Below are positions 31,977-44,729 of a stretch of 64,000 nt of DNA, in pieces (position 1 is the first letter of the stretch; each line of letters starts with the position of its first letter). Under the pieces are notes generated by a model that searched no databases, was not told where the DNA came from, and was given only the letters and a program-made list of their open reading frames with translations. The position numbers were made by a program, and so were the translations under genes. The DNA is from Archivesica marissinica (taxonomy: Eukaryota; Mollusca; Bivalvia; Venerida; Vesicomyidae). The stretch is from the NCBI GenBank assembly GCA_014843695.1, contig CM026391.1, positions 13,053,918-13,117,917 on the forward strand, written 5' to 3'.

Positions 31977-34900
31977 TCATGAGTGTATTCCATGATTGTA
32001 TTCCATGAGTGTATTCCATGATTGTATTCCATGATTGTATTCCATGATTGTATTCCATGATTGTATTCCATGATTGTATTCACATGATTGTATTCCATGA
32101 TTGTATTCGCATGATTGTATTCCATGATTGTATTCCATGAGTGTATTCCATGATTGTATTCTATTCCATGATTGTATTCGCATGATTGTATTCCATGGTT
32201 GTATTCCATGATTGTATTCCATGATTGTATTCCATGATTGTATTCCATGATTGTATTCTATTCCATGATTGTATTCCATGATTGTATTCACATGATTGTA
32301 TTCCATGATTGTATTCGCATGATTGTATTCCATGAATGTATTCCATGATTGTATTCCATGATTGTATTCTATTCCATGATTGTATTCGCATGATTGTATT
32401 CCATGATTGTATTCCATGATTGTATTCCATGATTGTATTCCATGAGTGTATTCCATGATTGTATTCCATGATTGCATTCCATGAGTGTATTCCATGATTG
32501 TATTCCATGATTGTATTCCATGATTGTATTCCATGATTGCATGATTGTATTCCATGATTGTATTCCATGAGTGTATTCCATGATTGTATTCCATGATTGC
32601 ATTCCATGAGTGTATTCCATGATTGTATTCCATGATTGCATGAGTGTATTCCATGATTGTATTCCATGATTGCATGAGTGTATTCCATGATTGTATTCCA
32701 TGATTGTATTCCATGATTGCATTGCATGATTGTATTGCATGATTGTATTCCATGATTGTATTCCATGATTGTATGATTGTATTCCATGAGTGTATTCCAT
32801 GAGTGTATTCCATGATTGTATTCCATGATTGTATTCCATGATTGTATTCCATGATTGTATTCCATGATTGTATTCCATGAGTGTATTCGCATGATTGTAT
32901 TCGCATGATTGTATTCGCATGATTGTATTGCATGATTGTATTGCATGATTGTATTCCATGATTGTATTCCATGATTGTATTCTATTCCATGATTGTATTC
33001 GCATGATTGTATTCGCATGATTGTATTCCATGATTGTATTCCATGATTGTATTCCATGATTGTATTCCATGATTGCATTCCATGATTGTATTCCATGATT
33101 GTATTCCATGATTGTATGATTGTATTCCATGATTGTATTCCATGATTGTATTCCATGATTGTATTCCATGATTGTATGATTGTATTCCATGATTGTATTC
33201 CATGATAGTATTCCATGAGTGTATTCCATGATTGTATTCCATGATTGTATTCCATGATTGTATTCCATGATTGTATTCCATGAGTGTATTCGCATGATTG
33301 TATTCGCATGATTGTATTGCATGATTGTATTCCATGATTGTATTGCATGATTGTATTCCATGATTGTATTCCATGATTGTATTCCATGAGTGTATTCCAT
33401 GATTGTATTCCATGATTGTATTCCATGAGTGTATTCCATGATTGTATTCCATGATTGCATGATTGTATTCCATGATTGTATTGCATGATTGTATTCCATG
33501 ATTGTATTCCATGATTGTATTCCATGATTGTATTCCATGAGTGTATTCCATGATTGTATTCCATGATTCCATGATTGTATTGCATGATTGTATTGCATGA
33601 TTGTATTCCATGATTCCATGATTGTATTGCATGATTGTATTGCATGATTGTATTGCATGATTGTATTCCATGATTGTATTGCATGATTGTATTCCATGAT
33701 TGTATTCCATGATTGTATGATTGTATTCCATGATTGTATTCCATGATTGTATTCCATGATTGTATTCCATGATTGCATGATTGTATTCCATGATTGTATT
33801 CCATGATTGCATGAGTGTATTCCATGATTGTATTCCATGATTGTATTCCATGATTGCATTGCATGATTGTATTGCATGATTGTATTCCATGATTGTATTC
33901 CATGATTGTATTCCATGATTGTATGATTGTATTCCATGAGTGTATTCCATGAGTGTATTCCATGATTGTATTCCATGATTGTATTCCATGATTGTATTCC
34001 ATGATTGTATTCCATGAGTGTATTCGCATGATTGTATTCGCATGATTGTATTCCATGATTGTATTGCATGATTGTATTGCATGATTGTATTCCATGATTG
34101 TATTCTATTCCATGATTGTATTCGCATGATTGTATTCGCATGATTGTATTCCATGATTGTATTCCATGATTGTATTCCATGATTGTATTCCATGATTGTA
34201 TTCCATGATTGCATTCCATGATTGTATTCCATGATTGTATTCCATGATTGTATGATTGTATTCCATGATTGTATTCCATGATTGTATTCCATGATTGTAT
34301 TCCATGATTGTATGATTGTATTCCATGATTGTATTCCATGATAGTATTCCATGAGTGTATTCCATGATTGTATTCCATGATTGTATTCCATGATTGTATT
34401 CCATGATTGTATTCCATGAGTGTATTCGCATGATTGTATTCGCATGATTGTATTGCATGATTGTATTCCATGATTGTATTGCATGATTGTATTCCATGAT
34501 TGTATTCCATGATTGTATTCCATGAGTGTATTCCATGATTGTATTCCATGATTGTATTCCATGAATGTATTCCATGATTGTATTCCATGATTGCATGATT
34601 GTATTCCATGATTGTATTGCATGATTGTATTCCATGATTGTATTCCATGATTGTATTCCATGATTGTATTCCATGAGTGTATTCCATGATTGTATTCCAT
34701 GATTCCATGATTGTATTGCATGATTGTATTGCATGATTGTATTCCATATTCCATGATTGTATTGCATGATTGTATTGCATGATTGTATTGCATGATTGTA
34801 TTCCATGATTGTATTGCATGATTGTATTCCATGATTGTATTCCATGATTGTATGATTGTATTCCATGATTGTATTCCATGATTGTATTCCATGATTGTAT

Positions 34901-35476
34901 TCCATGATTGCATGATTGTATTCCATGATTGTATTCCATGATTGTATTCCATGATTCCATGATTGTATTCCATGATTGTATTCCATGATTGTATTCCATG
35001 ATTGTATTCACATGATTGTATTCCATGATTGTATTCCATGATTGTATTCCATGATTGTATTCCATGATTGCATGATTGTATTCCATGATTGTAGTCCATG
35101 ATTGTATTCCATGAGTGTATTCACATGATTGTATTCCATGATTGCATGATTGTATTCCATGATTGTATTCACATGATTGTATTCCATGATTGCATTCCCA
35201 TGATTGTATTCACATGATTGTATTGCATGATTGTATTCCATGATTGCATTCCATGATTGTATTCCATGATTGTATTCCATGATTGTATTCCATGATTGTA
35301 TTCATGATTGTATTCCATGATTGTATTCCATGAGTGTATTCCATGATTGTATTCACATGATTGTATTCCATGATTGCATTCCATGATTGTATTCCATGAT
35401 TGTATTCCATGATTGTATTCACATGATTGTATTCCACGATTGTATTCGCATGATTGTATTCGCATGCTTGTATTCA
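31977..35476. repeat. 3.5-kb array of 13-bp units with a 1,136-bp higher-order repeat
   Basis: About 265 units of GATTGTATTCCAT and one- or two-base variants (GAGTGTATTCCAT, GATTGTATTGCAT, and 14- to 15-base GTATTCGCATG / GTATTCACATG forms). Two adjacent blocks of about 1.13 kb are near copies: the rare CATGATAGTA variant is at 33201 and 34337, and CCATGATTCC at 33561 and 34697, both exactly 1,136 apart. The minus-strand frames of up to 905 codons arise because 39 bases (3 x 13) contain no stop. Confidence 0.96.
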
Positions 35477-35549
35477 CTATTTATTTATTTTGTGATGTAA
35501 GGAATACATAAAAACGAAGCAAATAACTAGTTGCATACAATTGTTATGC

Positions 35550-35795
35550 TTAACCCTTTGCGTGCTAGCGGCAGATAAAATCACTTATGCAAACAGCATA
35601 GAGCCAGATCTGACAACACCGAACGTTCCGTCTGATCAGGCTCTTGGCTCTTTGCTATTCAGATAGTGCAGCTAAAACACTTGGCTGAATAGTGAACAAC
35701 ATAGATCCTGATCAGACGCAATGTTACGCCGCAGCTGATCTGGATCTATGTTGTTTGCAAATGTGAGTTTAATAACTCAGCAGGCAAAGGGTTAA
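35550..35795. mobile_element. P2 MITE, intact
   Basis: TTAACCCTTTGCGTGCTAGC at the left, CAGCAGGCAAAGGG-TTAA at the right. The interior holds two hairpins built from GATCAGG/CTGATC and ATAGATCC/GGATCTAT. Length 246 bp. Confidence 0.9.
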
Positions 35796-35859
35796 TAAAC
35801 ATATAATAAACAGATTTAACATCATACATTTGTAATCATCATTAGCATTTGAGGATAGT

Positions 35860-36500
35860 GGTACCCATTTGTACAAGATTCCAGAACAGAATTTCAATTT
35901 GCCAGGCTACTTGTACCTGAGTCTACAAGATTCCAGAACAGAATTTCAATTTGCCAGGCTACTTGTATCTGAGTCTACAAGATTCCAGAACAGAATTTCA
36001 ATTTGCCAGCTTACTTGTACCCGAGTCTACAAGATTCCAGAATAGAATTTCAATTTGCCAGCTTACTTGTACCCGAGTCTGAAAGATTCCAGAACAGAAT
36101 TTCAATTTGCCAGGATACTGGTACCCGAGTCTACAAGATTCCAGAACAGAATTTCAATTTGCCAGGCTACTTGTACCCGAGTCTGAAAGATTCCAGAACA
36201 GAATTTCAATTTGCCAGCTTACTTGTACCCGAGTCTACAAGATTCCAGAACAGAATTTGAATTTTGCCAGGATACTGGTACCCGAGCCTGCAAAATTCCA
36301 GAACAGAATTTCAATTTGCCAGGATACTGGTACCCGAGTCTACAAGATTCCAGAACAGAATTTCAATTTGCCAGGCTACTTGTACCCGAGTCTACAAGAT
36401 TCCAGAACAGAATTTGAATTTTGCCAGGATACTGGTACCCGAGCCTGCAAAATTCCAGAACAGAATTTCAATTTGCCAAGATAGTCTCTGGTACCTGCGT
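35860..36500. repeat. 52-bp array
   Basis: About 12 units of AGATTCCAGAACAGAATTTC + AATTTGCCAGGCTACTTGTACCCGAGTCTACA-type, ending in a degraded copy near 36500-36560. Two longer units (AATTTGAATTTTGCCAGG) lie about 156 bases apart, a three-unit higher-order block. Confidence 0.94.
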
Positions 36501-36544
36501 TTACAACATTACTGTAACTCAATTTCAATTTGCAAGGCTACTGG

Positions 36545-36645
36545 TTTCCGAATCTGCAAGTAACCCCAGTGGGATTCCAACAAACAGCAGTGAGGGCAAG
36601 TGGATTGAAGTCAATGAAACCGCAACAACTAAACCACGGAGGCGG
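36545..36645 (-). mobile_element. SINE-C head fragment
   Basis: The minus strand reads CCTCCGTGGTTTAGTTGTTG, then TTCAATCCACTTGCCCTCAC and GGAATCCCACTGG, a degraded A/B-box head of SINE-C type. Confidence 0.5.
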
Positions 36646-37045
36646 CCCAGAGTCTGCATGGCTAGCACCAAACTCATATTCTCTCTGTCAATATAAATAA
36701 TTATGTCTCCAAGGTTTCGTGCCGTAACATTTTGTAAATCAATACAAAATTTGTCTCTGGTGCCATTTTATGATTTATGCAATATGTAAAAGTCAGCTTA
36801 CAGCATTACAATGGTGGTATGGATTTTTCTGATTTCCTTGTCAGCGCTAAGTCTCAGCTGAGACAGAAGGTAAACATATGTATGTATCGAGGATCTCCCG
36901 GTTAGTATCAATCTACTTATCCTATTCAATCAGATTTGTCTGTGAGAAATGCATCAACTCCAAAATTAATCATCAATTAAAAAAAGTTAACAAGCAAAAT
37001 CACAGGACACAAGCTGCTTTTCTAGTACAGTAAAACCACCCTACA
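36646..37045. other. No supported feature
   Basis: Unique sequence; nothing recognised. Confidence 0.4.
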
Positions 37046-39940
37046 CTGGGTAGCCACAGGACAGGTGGAAAGGTTCAACTTGAAGGGCTTACTGGGACAG
37101 GTGGAATGGTTCAACTTGAAGGGTTTATGAGGCAGGTGGAAATGGTTCAACTTGAAGGGTTTGCAGGACAGGTGGAACAGTTCAACTTGAAGGGTTTACT
37201 GGGACAGGTGGAATGGTTCAACTTGAAGGGTTTACTGGACAGGTGGAAAGGTTCAACTTGAAGGGTTTGCGGGACAGGTGGAAAGGTTCAACTTGAAGGG
37301 TTTGCGGGACAGGTGGAATGGTTCAACTTGGAGGGTTTGCGGACAGGTGGAATGGTTCAACTTGGAGGGTTTACTGGACAGGTGGAATGGTTCAACTTGA
37401 AGGGTTTACCGGACAGGTGGAAAGGTTCAACTTGAAGGGTTTGCGGGACAGGTGGAATGGTTCAACTTGAAGGGTTTACTGGACAGGTGGAAAGGTTCAA
37501 CTTGAAGGGTTTGCAGGACAGGTGGAATGGTTCAACTTGAAGGATTTACTGGACAGATGGAATGGTTCAACTTGAAGGATTTACTGGACAGGTGGAATGG
37601 TTCAACTTGGAGGGTTTGCGGGACAGGTGGAATGGTTCAACTTGGAGGGTTTACTGGACAGGTGGAATGGTTCAACTTGAAGGGTTTACCGGACAGGTGG
37701 AAAGGTTCAACTTGAAGGGTTTGCGGGACAGGTGGAATGGTTCAACTTGAAGGGTTTACTGGACAGGTGGAAAGGTTCAACTTGAAGGGTTTGCGGGACA
37801 GGTGGAATGGTTCAACTTGAAGGATTTACTGGACAGATGGAATGGTTCAACTTGGAGGGTTTATGGGGCAGGTGGAATGGTTCAACTTGAAGGGTTTACT
37901 GGACAGGTGGAATGGTTCAACTTGGAAGGGTTTACTGGACAGGTGGAATGGTTCAACTTGAAGGGCTTACTGGACAGGTGGAATGGTTCAACTTGAAGGG
38001 TTTACTGGACAGGTGGAAAGGTTCAACTTGAAGGGCTTACTGGACAGGTGGAATGGTTCAACTTGAAGGGTTTATGGGGCAGGTGGAAATGGTTCAACTT
38101 GAAGGGTTTACTGGACAGGTGGAATGGTTCAACTTGAATGGTTTACTGGACAGGTGGAATGGTTCAACTTGAAGGGTTTACTGGACAGGTGGAATGGTTC
38201 AACTTGAAGGGTTTACTGGACAGGTGGAAAGGTTCAACTTGAAGGGTTTGCGGGACAGGTGGAATGGTTCAACTTGAAGGATTTACTGGACAGATGGAAT
38301 GGTTCAACTTGAAGGATTTACTGGACAGGTGGAATGGTTCAACTTGAAGGGTTTACTGGGCAGGTGGAATGGTTCAACTTGAAGGGTTTATGAGGCAGGT
38401 GGAAATGGTTCAACTTGAAGGGTTTGCAGGACAGGTGGAACAGTTCAACTTGAAGGGTTTACTGGGACAGGTGGAATGGTTCAACTTGAAGGGTTTACTG
38501 GACAGGTGGAAAGGTTCAACTTGAAGGGTTTGCGGGACAGGTGGAATGGTTCAACTTGAAGGGTTTATGAGGCAGGTGGAAATGGTTCAACTTGAAGGGT
38601 TTGCAGGACAGGTGGAACAGTTCAACTTGAAGGGTTTACTGGGACAGGTGGAATGGTTCAACTTGAAGGGTTTACTGGACAGGTGGAAAGGTTCAACTTG
38701 AAGGGTTTGCGGGACAGGTGGAATGGTTCAACTTGGAGGGTTTGCGGGACAGGTGGAATGGTTCAACTTGGAGGGTTTACTGGACAGGTGGAATGGTTCA
38801 ACTTGAAGGGTTTACCGGACAGGTGGAAAGGTTCAACTTGAAGGGTTTGCGGGACAGGTGGAATGGTTCAACTTGGAGGGTTTGCGGGACAGGTGGAATG
38901 GTTCAACTTGGAGGGTTTACTGGACAGGTGGAATGGTTCAACTTGAAGGGTTTACCGGACAGGTGGAAAGGTTCAACTTGAAGGGTTTGCGGGACAGGTG
39001 GAATGGTTCAACTTGGAGGGTTTGCGGGACAGGTGGAATGGTTCAACTTGGAGGGTTTACTGGACAGGTGGAATGGTTCAACTTGAAGGGTTTACCGGAC
39101 AGGTGGAAAGGTTCAACTTGAAGGGTTTGCGGGACAGGTGGAATGGTTCAACTTGAAGGGTTTACTGGACAGGTGGAAAGGTTCAACTTGAAGGGTTTGC
39201 AGGACAGGTGGAATGGTTCAACTTGAAGGATTTACTGGACAGATGGAATGGTTCAACTTGAAGGATTTACTGGACAGGTGGAATGGTTCAACTTGGAGGG
39301 TTTATGGGGCAGGTGGAATGGTTCAACTTGAAGGGTTTACTGGACAGGTGGAATGGTTCAACTTGAAGGTTTACTGGACAGGTGGAATGGTTCAACTTGA
39401 AGGGCTTACTGGACAGGTGGAATGATTCAACTTGAAGGGTTTACTGGACAGGTGGAATGGTTCAACTTGAAGGATTTACTGGACAGATGGAATGGTTCAA
39501 CTTGAAGGATTTACTGGACAGGTGGAATGGTTCAACTTGAAGGGTTTACTGGGCAGGTGGAATGGTTCAACTTGAAGGGTTTACTGGACAGGTGGAATGG
39601 TTCAACTTGAATGGTTTACTGGACAGGTGGAATGGTTCAACTTGAAGGGTTTACTGGACAGGTGGAATGGTTCAACTTGAAGGATTTACTGGACAGGTGG
39701 AATGGTTCAACTTGAAGGGTTTATGGGACAGGTGGAACAGTTCAACTTGAAGGGTTTACTGCACAGGTGGAACAGTTCAACTTGATGGGTTTGCGGGACA
39801 GGTGGAAAGGTTCAACTTGATGGGTTTGCGGGACAGGTGGAATGGTTCAACTTGAATGGTTTACGAGACAGGTGGAAAGTTCAACTTGAAGGGTTTACGA
39901 GACAAGTGGAAAGTTCAACTGCAAGGACTCACAAGACAAT
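37046..39940. repeat. 2.9-kb array of about 35-bp units
   Basis: Roughly 82 units of GGACAGGTGGAATGGTTCAA + CTTGAAGGGTTTACT. Variants are AAAGG for AATGG, TTGGAGGG for TTGAAGGG, and GCGGGAC. A 140-bp block of four units is repeated three times in a row at about 38700-39120, and longer blocks near 37120-37300 recur at 38390-38600. The right edge decays over the last 100 bases. Confidence 0.96.
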
Positions 39941-39974
39941 TGGAAAGCTAAGTTCTGTTTCAAGGGTTTACAGG

Positions 39975-40030
39975 ACTTTGATGCCATATTCTGGTGATAA
40001 AAATCGCGTCTTATAGGCGAGTAAGTACGG
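39975..40030. mobile_element. Y-family right-end fragment
   Basis: TTCTGGTGATAAAAATCGCG followed by TCTTATAGGCGAGTA and TACGGTAAG, as at 3899-3946. The left part is missing; the 35-bp array occupies that side. Confidence 0.65.
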
Positions 40031-40166
40031 TAAGCAAATATATAATTGTTGATGGCGCCGTCACCACCATCAATGTGATTATCTCGCTTTCCACTAAAAA
40101 ACAGTGGGCGACACAAAAACAAACATTATTTTACTGACCTTTGTGTGGGGGAACCAAATAAGTAAC

Positions 40167-40407
40167 TTAACCCATTCAACACCAAGTAACTCACATGGAC
40201 TGGTCCATGATATTCATAAACCAATAAATGAATCAGAAAATCACATTTGGACAAGTTCATTTATCAAAATGGGTAATTATGTCTAAAAATAGTCATATCA
40301 CTGGCAAAAAGTGCAGATCCTGATGAGACGGCTCGTCACGAGCCGGCTCATCTGGATCTACACTTTTTGTAAGCCTATTTAGAGGTCTGTGGTGTTGAAA
40401 GGGTTAA
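40167..40407. mobile_element. P1 MITE copy
   Basis: TTAACCCATTCAACACCAAG to GTGTTGAAAGGG-TTAA. Full length with the central hairpin core. Confidence 0.9.
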
Positions 40408-40900
40408 GTGAAGATTGCAAGTCTGGCTGTACTGTACCCGTTTAATAGACTATACTCATGTCTACCAATGTTTTATTACATAATGTCTCAATCATTTCTA
40501 TTGTAAAGCATCAGATCTCCATCCAAAAGTCTGCCAGAAATAAAATCAAAATGTAATGCAAGAAAGAACGCTTTGGTGTTGTTGTTTTTTTACTTCATAG
40601 AATTCTGCTAGAAATATCTGCTTTCTCCGACAATTACAGATAATGTTTTACATGAACTCCCAACATTCAGACAAATACTGCCAGTGGCTGGTACCCCACA
40701 AATGATCAGTGGAACAAGATAACAGAATGTCTGATGCTATTTGCATATAACATGGTGAGATGGTACAGTGGGTAACATTGACTGACTGTTAAAGAGACAT
40801 TAGTGTAGGTAGACAGTGAATCACGAATCTGGCGTAGGAAGTCACGGCACTAAGTAGTTACATGCTTATAATGCCTGCTTTCAGCAAAATCTTAATTACA
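40408..40900. other. No supported feature
   Basis: Unique sequence; nothing recognised. Confidence 0.4.
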
Positions 40901-41523
40901 TAGAGTGGTGGAACCTATGCTCAGCGTAAATCCTACATATCATGGCCTATAAAAAAAGTTAAATGCACTTGCCGTATATTATTATTTTCTTAAGTCGTGA
41001 ACACAACTTTCATAAAATTGTTGTTGAAAATGTTAGCTTCATTACGTGACCATGCGCCTAAATACAGCTATCGCAACGGCACCTGTTTCCATGGGGAACT
41101 AGATACTTTAGGGCCTATGCACGGCGTACATGAATTTTTTTATTTATGCACGGGTAAATGTTGAATATATTATTTTGACTTAGTAACATCAATAACTAAC
41201 AATATTACAACTCATAAGAAACTTTTTTCAGGTTATTTGTACATTTTTTTCCCAATCCGGATAGCCACCTGAAATGCTCATAAACCGCACATTTCGGAGG
41301 AAAAAAATTTCCCAACAAGTTGTCTATTTATATTCGGCTACTGAACCAGTCAGGTGACAGTTGCATTAGGCTACCGGTACGCACAACAGGATATTATTGA
41401 ATCATGCTTCACCTCTGTCAGCGAAAAAAAAGGTTTAAACTATTTAAATATTTTAAATACGGATGTAAATGGAAAAAATACGCCGAGCATAGGAATACGC
41501 CGAGCATAGGTTCCACCACTCTA
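40901..41523. mobile_element. 623-bp TIR element with TAGAGTGGTGG ends
   Basis: TAGAGTGGTGGAACCTATGC at the left and GCATAGGTTCCACCACTCTA at the right are perfect inverted repeats that continue (CTC(A/G)GCGTA). TA borders suggest Tc1/mariner-type insertion. The right subterminal block CGCCGAGCATAGG is duplicated. No transposase. Confidence 0.85.
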
Positions 41524-41633
41524 CACCTTTTGTCCAAAGGAAGCAAGAAGTTGTTAAGACATTTGCTGTTATTATTTTAAAAATAAGTCTTTTGGCACTG
41601 ATGAAGCACCAATTTTCTAGACCATAATTTTGA

Positions 41634-42125
41634 CATGTTTTTCAAGGTCAATTTAACCCTTTCAACCCCAAGTAACTGACATGGACTGGTCCATGATATT
41701 TTTAGACCAATAAATTAATAACAAAATTACATTTGGATCAGTTCATTTATCAAAATGGGTAATTTTATCTAAAAATAGTAATAATTATTACTGGCAAAAA
41801 AGTGCAGATCCTGATGAGACGGCTCGTTACGAGCCGGCTCATCTGGATCTACACTTTTCATAAGCCTATTTAGAGGCCTGTGGGGTTGAAAGGGTTAAGG
41901 AATGAATCGCTGATTAATAGTTTCCCATGAACTACATTGATTGTGGTTAAAGTGTGTGGAGGCCAAAGAACTTTAAGCATGCCTAATGTAGTTCATACCC
42001 TGATGGAAACTATTAATCAGCGATTCATTTTTTTAATTGACCTTGAAAAACATGTGGTAATGATTCGCGGGTTAATAGTTCCCATCGGGGTATGAACTAC
42101 ATTGATCATGGTTAAAGTGTGTGTA
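41634..42125. mobile_element. Long palindromic element with a P1 MITE in one arm
   Basis: CATGTTTTTCAAGGTCAATT at 41634 is inverted at about 42034-42054. The next 25 bases of arm (41901-41925, AATGAATCGCTGATTAATAG plus TTTCC) are perfectly inverted at 42005-42029. P1 (41653-41898) sits in the left arm at its TTAA. A third, direct partial copy (GATTCGCGGGTTAATAGTTC, TATGAACTACATTGAT) follows at about 42058-42125. Confidence 0.8.
41653..41898. mobile_element. P1 MITE copy inside the palindrome arm
   Basis: TTAACCCTTTCAACCCCAAG to GGTTGAAAGGG-TTAA. The opposite arm at 42033 shows a single uninterrupted TTAA, giving an internal empty-site comparison. Confidence 0.92.
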
Positions 42126-42183
42126 CATAAAACAACATTAGATACAATGCAGTTTTCAATCAAACTGTCACTTTTCTCGTTAT

Positions 42184-42418
42184 TCAACTCTTTCAACACC
42201 ACATACCTCTAAATAGGTTTACAAAAAGTGTAGATCCAGATGAGCGGTGATGAGCCATCTCATCAGGATCTACACTTTTTGCCAGAAATATTACTATTTT
42301 TAAACAAAATTAACCAATTTGATAAATGAACTGGTCCAAATGAATTTTTTTATTCATTTATTGATCTAAAAATATTGTGCACCAGTCCATGTCAGTTACT
42401 AGGTGTTGAATGGGTTAA
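42184..42418. mobile_element. P1 MITE copy that seeds an array
   Basis: The eroded left end TTCAACTCTTTCAACACCAC runs to the right end GTTACTAGGTGTTGAATGGG-TTAA. The right terminal 40 or so bases are repeated in the array that follows. Confidence 0.88.
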
Positions 42419-43803
42419 ATATTGTGCACCAGTCCATGTCAGTTACTAGGTGTTGAATGGGTGCACCAGTCCATGTCAGTTACTAGGTGTTGAATGGGTT
42501 AAATATTGTGCACCAGTCCATGTCAGTTACTAGGTGTTGAATGGGTTAAATATCATGCACCAGTCCATGTCAGTTACTTGGTGTTGAATGGGTTAAATAT
42601 CGTGCACCAGTCCATGTCAGTTACTAGGTGTTGAATGGGTTAATTATCATGCACCAGTCCATGTCAGTTACTTGGTGTTGAATGGGTTAAATATCATGCA
42701 CCAGTCCATGTCAGTTACTAGGTGTTGAATGGGTTAAATATCATGCACCAGTCCATGTCAGTTACTAGGTGTTGAATGGGTTACTATCATGCACCAGTCC
42801 ATGTCAGTTACTAGGTGTTGAATGGGTTACAGGCACCAGTCCATGTCAGTTACTAGGTGTTGAATGGGTACATGCACCAGTCCATGTCAGTTACTAGGTG
42901 TTGAATGGGTTACAGGCACCAGTCCATGTCAGTTACTAGGTGTTGAATGGGTTACAGGCACCAGTCCATGTCAGTTACTAGGTGTTGAATGGGTTACAGG
43001 CACCAGTCCATGTCAGTTACTAGGTGTTGAATGGGTTACAGGCACCAGTCCATGTCAGTTACTAGGTGTTGAATGGGTTACAGGCACCAGTCCATGTCAG
43101 TTACTAGGTGTTGAATGGGTTACTATCATGCACCAGTCCATGTCAGTTACTAGGTGTTGAATGGGTTACAGGCACAGTCCATGTCAGTTACTAGGTGTTG
43201 AATGGGTAAATATCATGCACCAGTCCATGTCAGTTACTAGGTGTTGAATGGGTTACAGGCACCAGTCCATGTCAGTTACTAGGTGTTGAATGGGCTACAG
43301 GCACCAGTCCATGTCAGTTACTAGGTGTTGAATGGGTACATGCACCAGTCCATGTCAGTTACTAGGTGTTGAATGGGTTACAGGCACCAGTCCATGTCAG
43401 TTACTAGGTGTTGAATGGGTTACAGGCACCAGTCCATGTCAGTTACTAGGTGTTGAATGGGTTACAGGCACCAGTCCATGTCAGTTACTAGGTGTTGAAT
43501 GGGTTACTATCATGCACCAGTCCATGTCAGTTACTAGGTGTTGAATGGGTTACAGGCACCAGTCCATGTCAGTTACTAGGTGTTGAATGGGTTACAGGCA
43601 CCAGTCCATGTCAGTTACTAGGTGTTGAATGGGTTACAGGCACCAGTCCATGTCAGTTACTAGGTGTTGAATGGGTTACAGGCACCAGTCCATGTCAGTT
43701 ACTAGGTGTTGAATGGGTTACAGGCACCAGTCCATGTCAGTTACTAGGTGTTGAATGGGTTACAGGCACCAGTCCATGTCATTACTAGGTGTTGAATGGG
43801 TTA
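42419..43803. repeat. Array of P1 termini, 42-47 bp
   Basis: About 31 units. The first are 47 bp (TTAAATATYRTGCACCAGTC + CATGTCAGTTACTAGGTGTTGAATGGG); most later ones are 42 bp, with ACAGG replacing AATATCATG. Each unit is the P1 terminus including its GTTGAATGGGTTA end. All share the GTTACTAGG variant of the 42184-42418 P1 except two GTTACTTGG units. Confidence 0.95.
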
Positions 43804-44248
43804 CACCAAGTAAGACAATAAAGTAAATTGATGTGATGTCAAAATTGATTTCTACATAGACTGCAATGCAAAGCACTGCCACGTAATGCCTTGCGGAAAA
43901 AGAACAAAATTACTCAAATTGACCACGAGCAACAGACACAAGATAGCTGTATATTGACCATGCAGTTGAGGACGACAAGTCATATCTTCCAGATCTTCAT
44001 GTTGCATTTCGAAATGAACGATTGCAGGTCTTTGTGATGCAGTCTTGTTAAATTACCTTGTACCAAGTTTCATCAAAATTCAGATGCAGCCCGCCGATAC
44101 AAACAGCTCTGGTCTGGAAGTTGTTAAAATGATTCTAAGATCTCAAACTGAAGCTCAAGTAATTTGATTGGTTGGTTCTGAAATTTACATTTAGCTGAAC
44201 CAATCAGAACCTTGAGAAAAGCTTAGACCAGAATAAGCGTAGCTCAAC
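43804..44248. other. No supported feature
   Basis: Unique sequence. 44158-44215 contains a weak inverted pair (GATTGGTTGGTTCTGA / GAACCAATCAGAAC). Confidence 0.4.
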
Positions 44249-44493
44249 AGGGTTCATTCTAGGTGAGAATTTATGGCGTTATTTATTAAATTTCAACAAA
44301 ATTTGGTTAAAATGTACAGTATGACCATTAAATATGACAATTTGAATACGAGTGCTTTATAATGGGCCAAGATTACTGGACACAATTTTGTATGAAAATT
44401 GTTCAAAAAAAAAAAAATTAATATATAAAATAATTTGTTTTAGGGAGAAGTTGGGCGACTATTTCACCAACATCGCCCTCTAGAATGATCCAT
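44249..44493. mobile_element. F-family element
   Basis: CAGGGTTCATTCTAGGTGAG to CGCCCTCTAGAATGATCC, in reverse orientation to 30188-30457. The interior is complete in order. Confidence 0.85.
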
Positions 44494-44729
44494 CCTCAGG
44501 TGGGCTAACACGAGGTCCTCAAATAAGTGGGACAGACTTTAGCTAAGTTTTCCCAATGCTTCAGGGCTTGTCAAGTCAAACAAATTAAAGCCAGGATCAA
44601 TGAGAGCAATTTACATAATTGTATAAAGACTGTCTCCATGCAGTGGAAGAAACAGTAGCTTACTACATGTACTACCATCTATTTTCCTTACTGAAATGTA
44701 ACTGTCAAATAGATACATAATATATCTCA
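44494..44729. other. No supported feature
   Basis: Unique spacer between two F elements. Confidence 0.4.

Noticed and set aside
32161..35099. Minus-strand frames of up to 905 codons of (MEYNHGIQSWNTI)n type
   Set aside because: They follow automatically from a 13-bp repeat whose tripled 39-base unit has no stop; several frames are open at once and the reading shifts at every 14-base unit. No start context, signal or domain.
44140..44240. Inverted CCAATCAG / GATTGG pair as a foldback element
   Set aside because: Short, imperfect arms; within what chance can give in AT-rich sequence.
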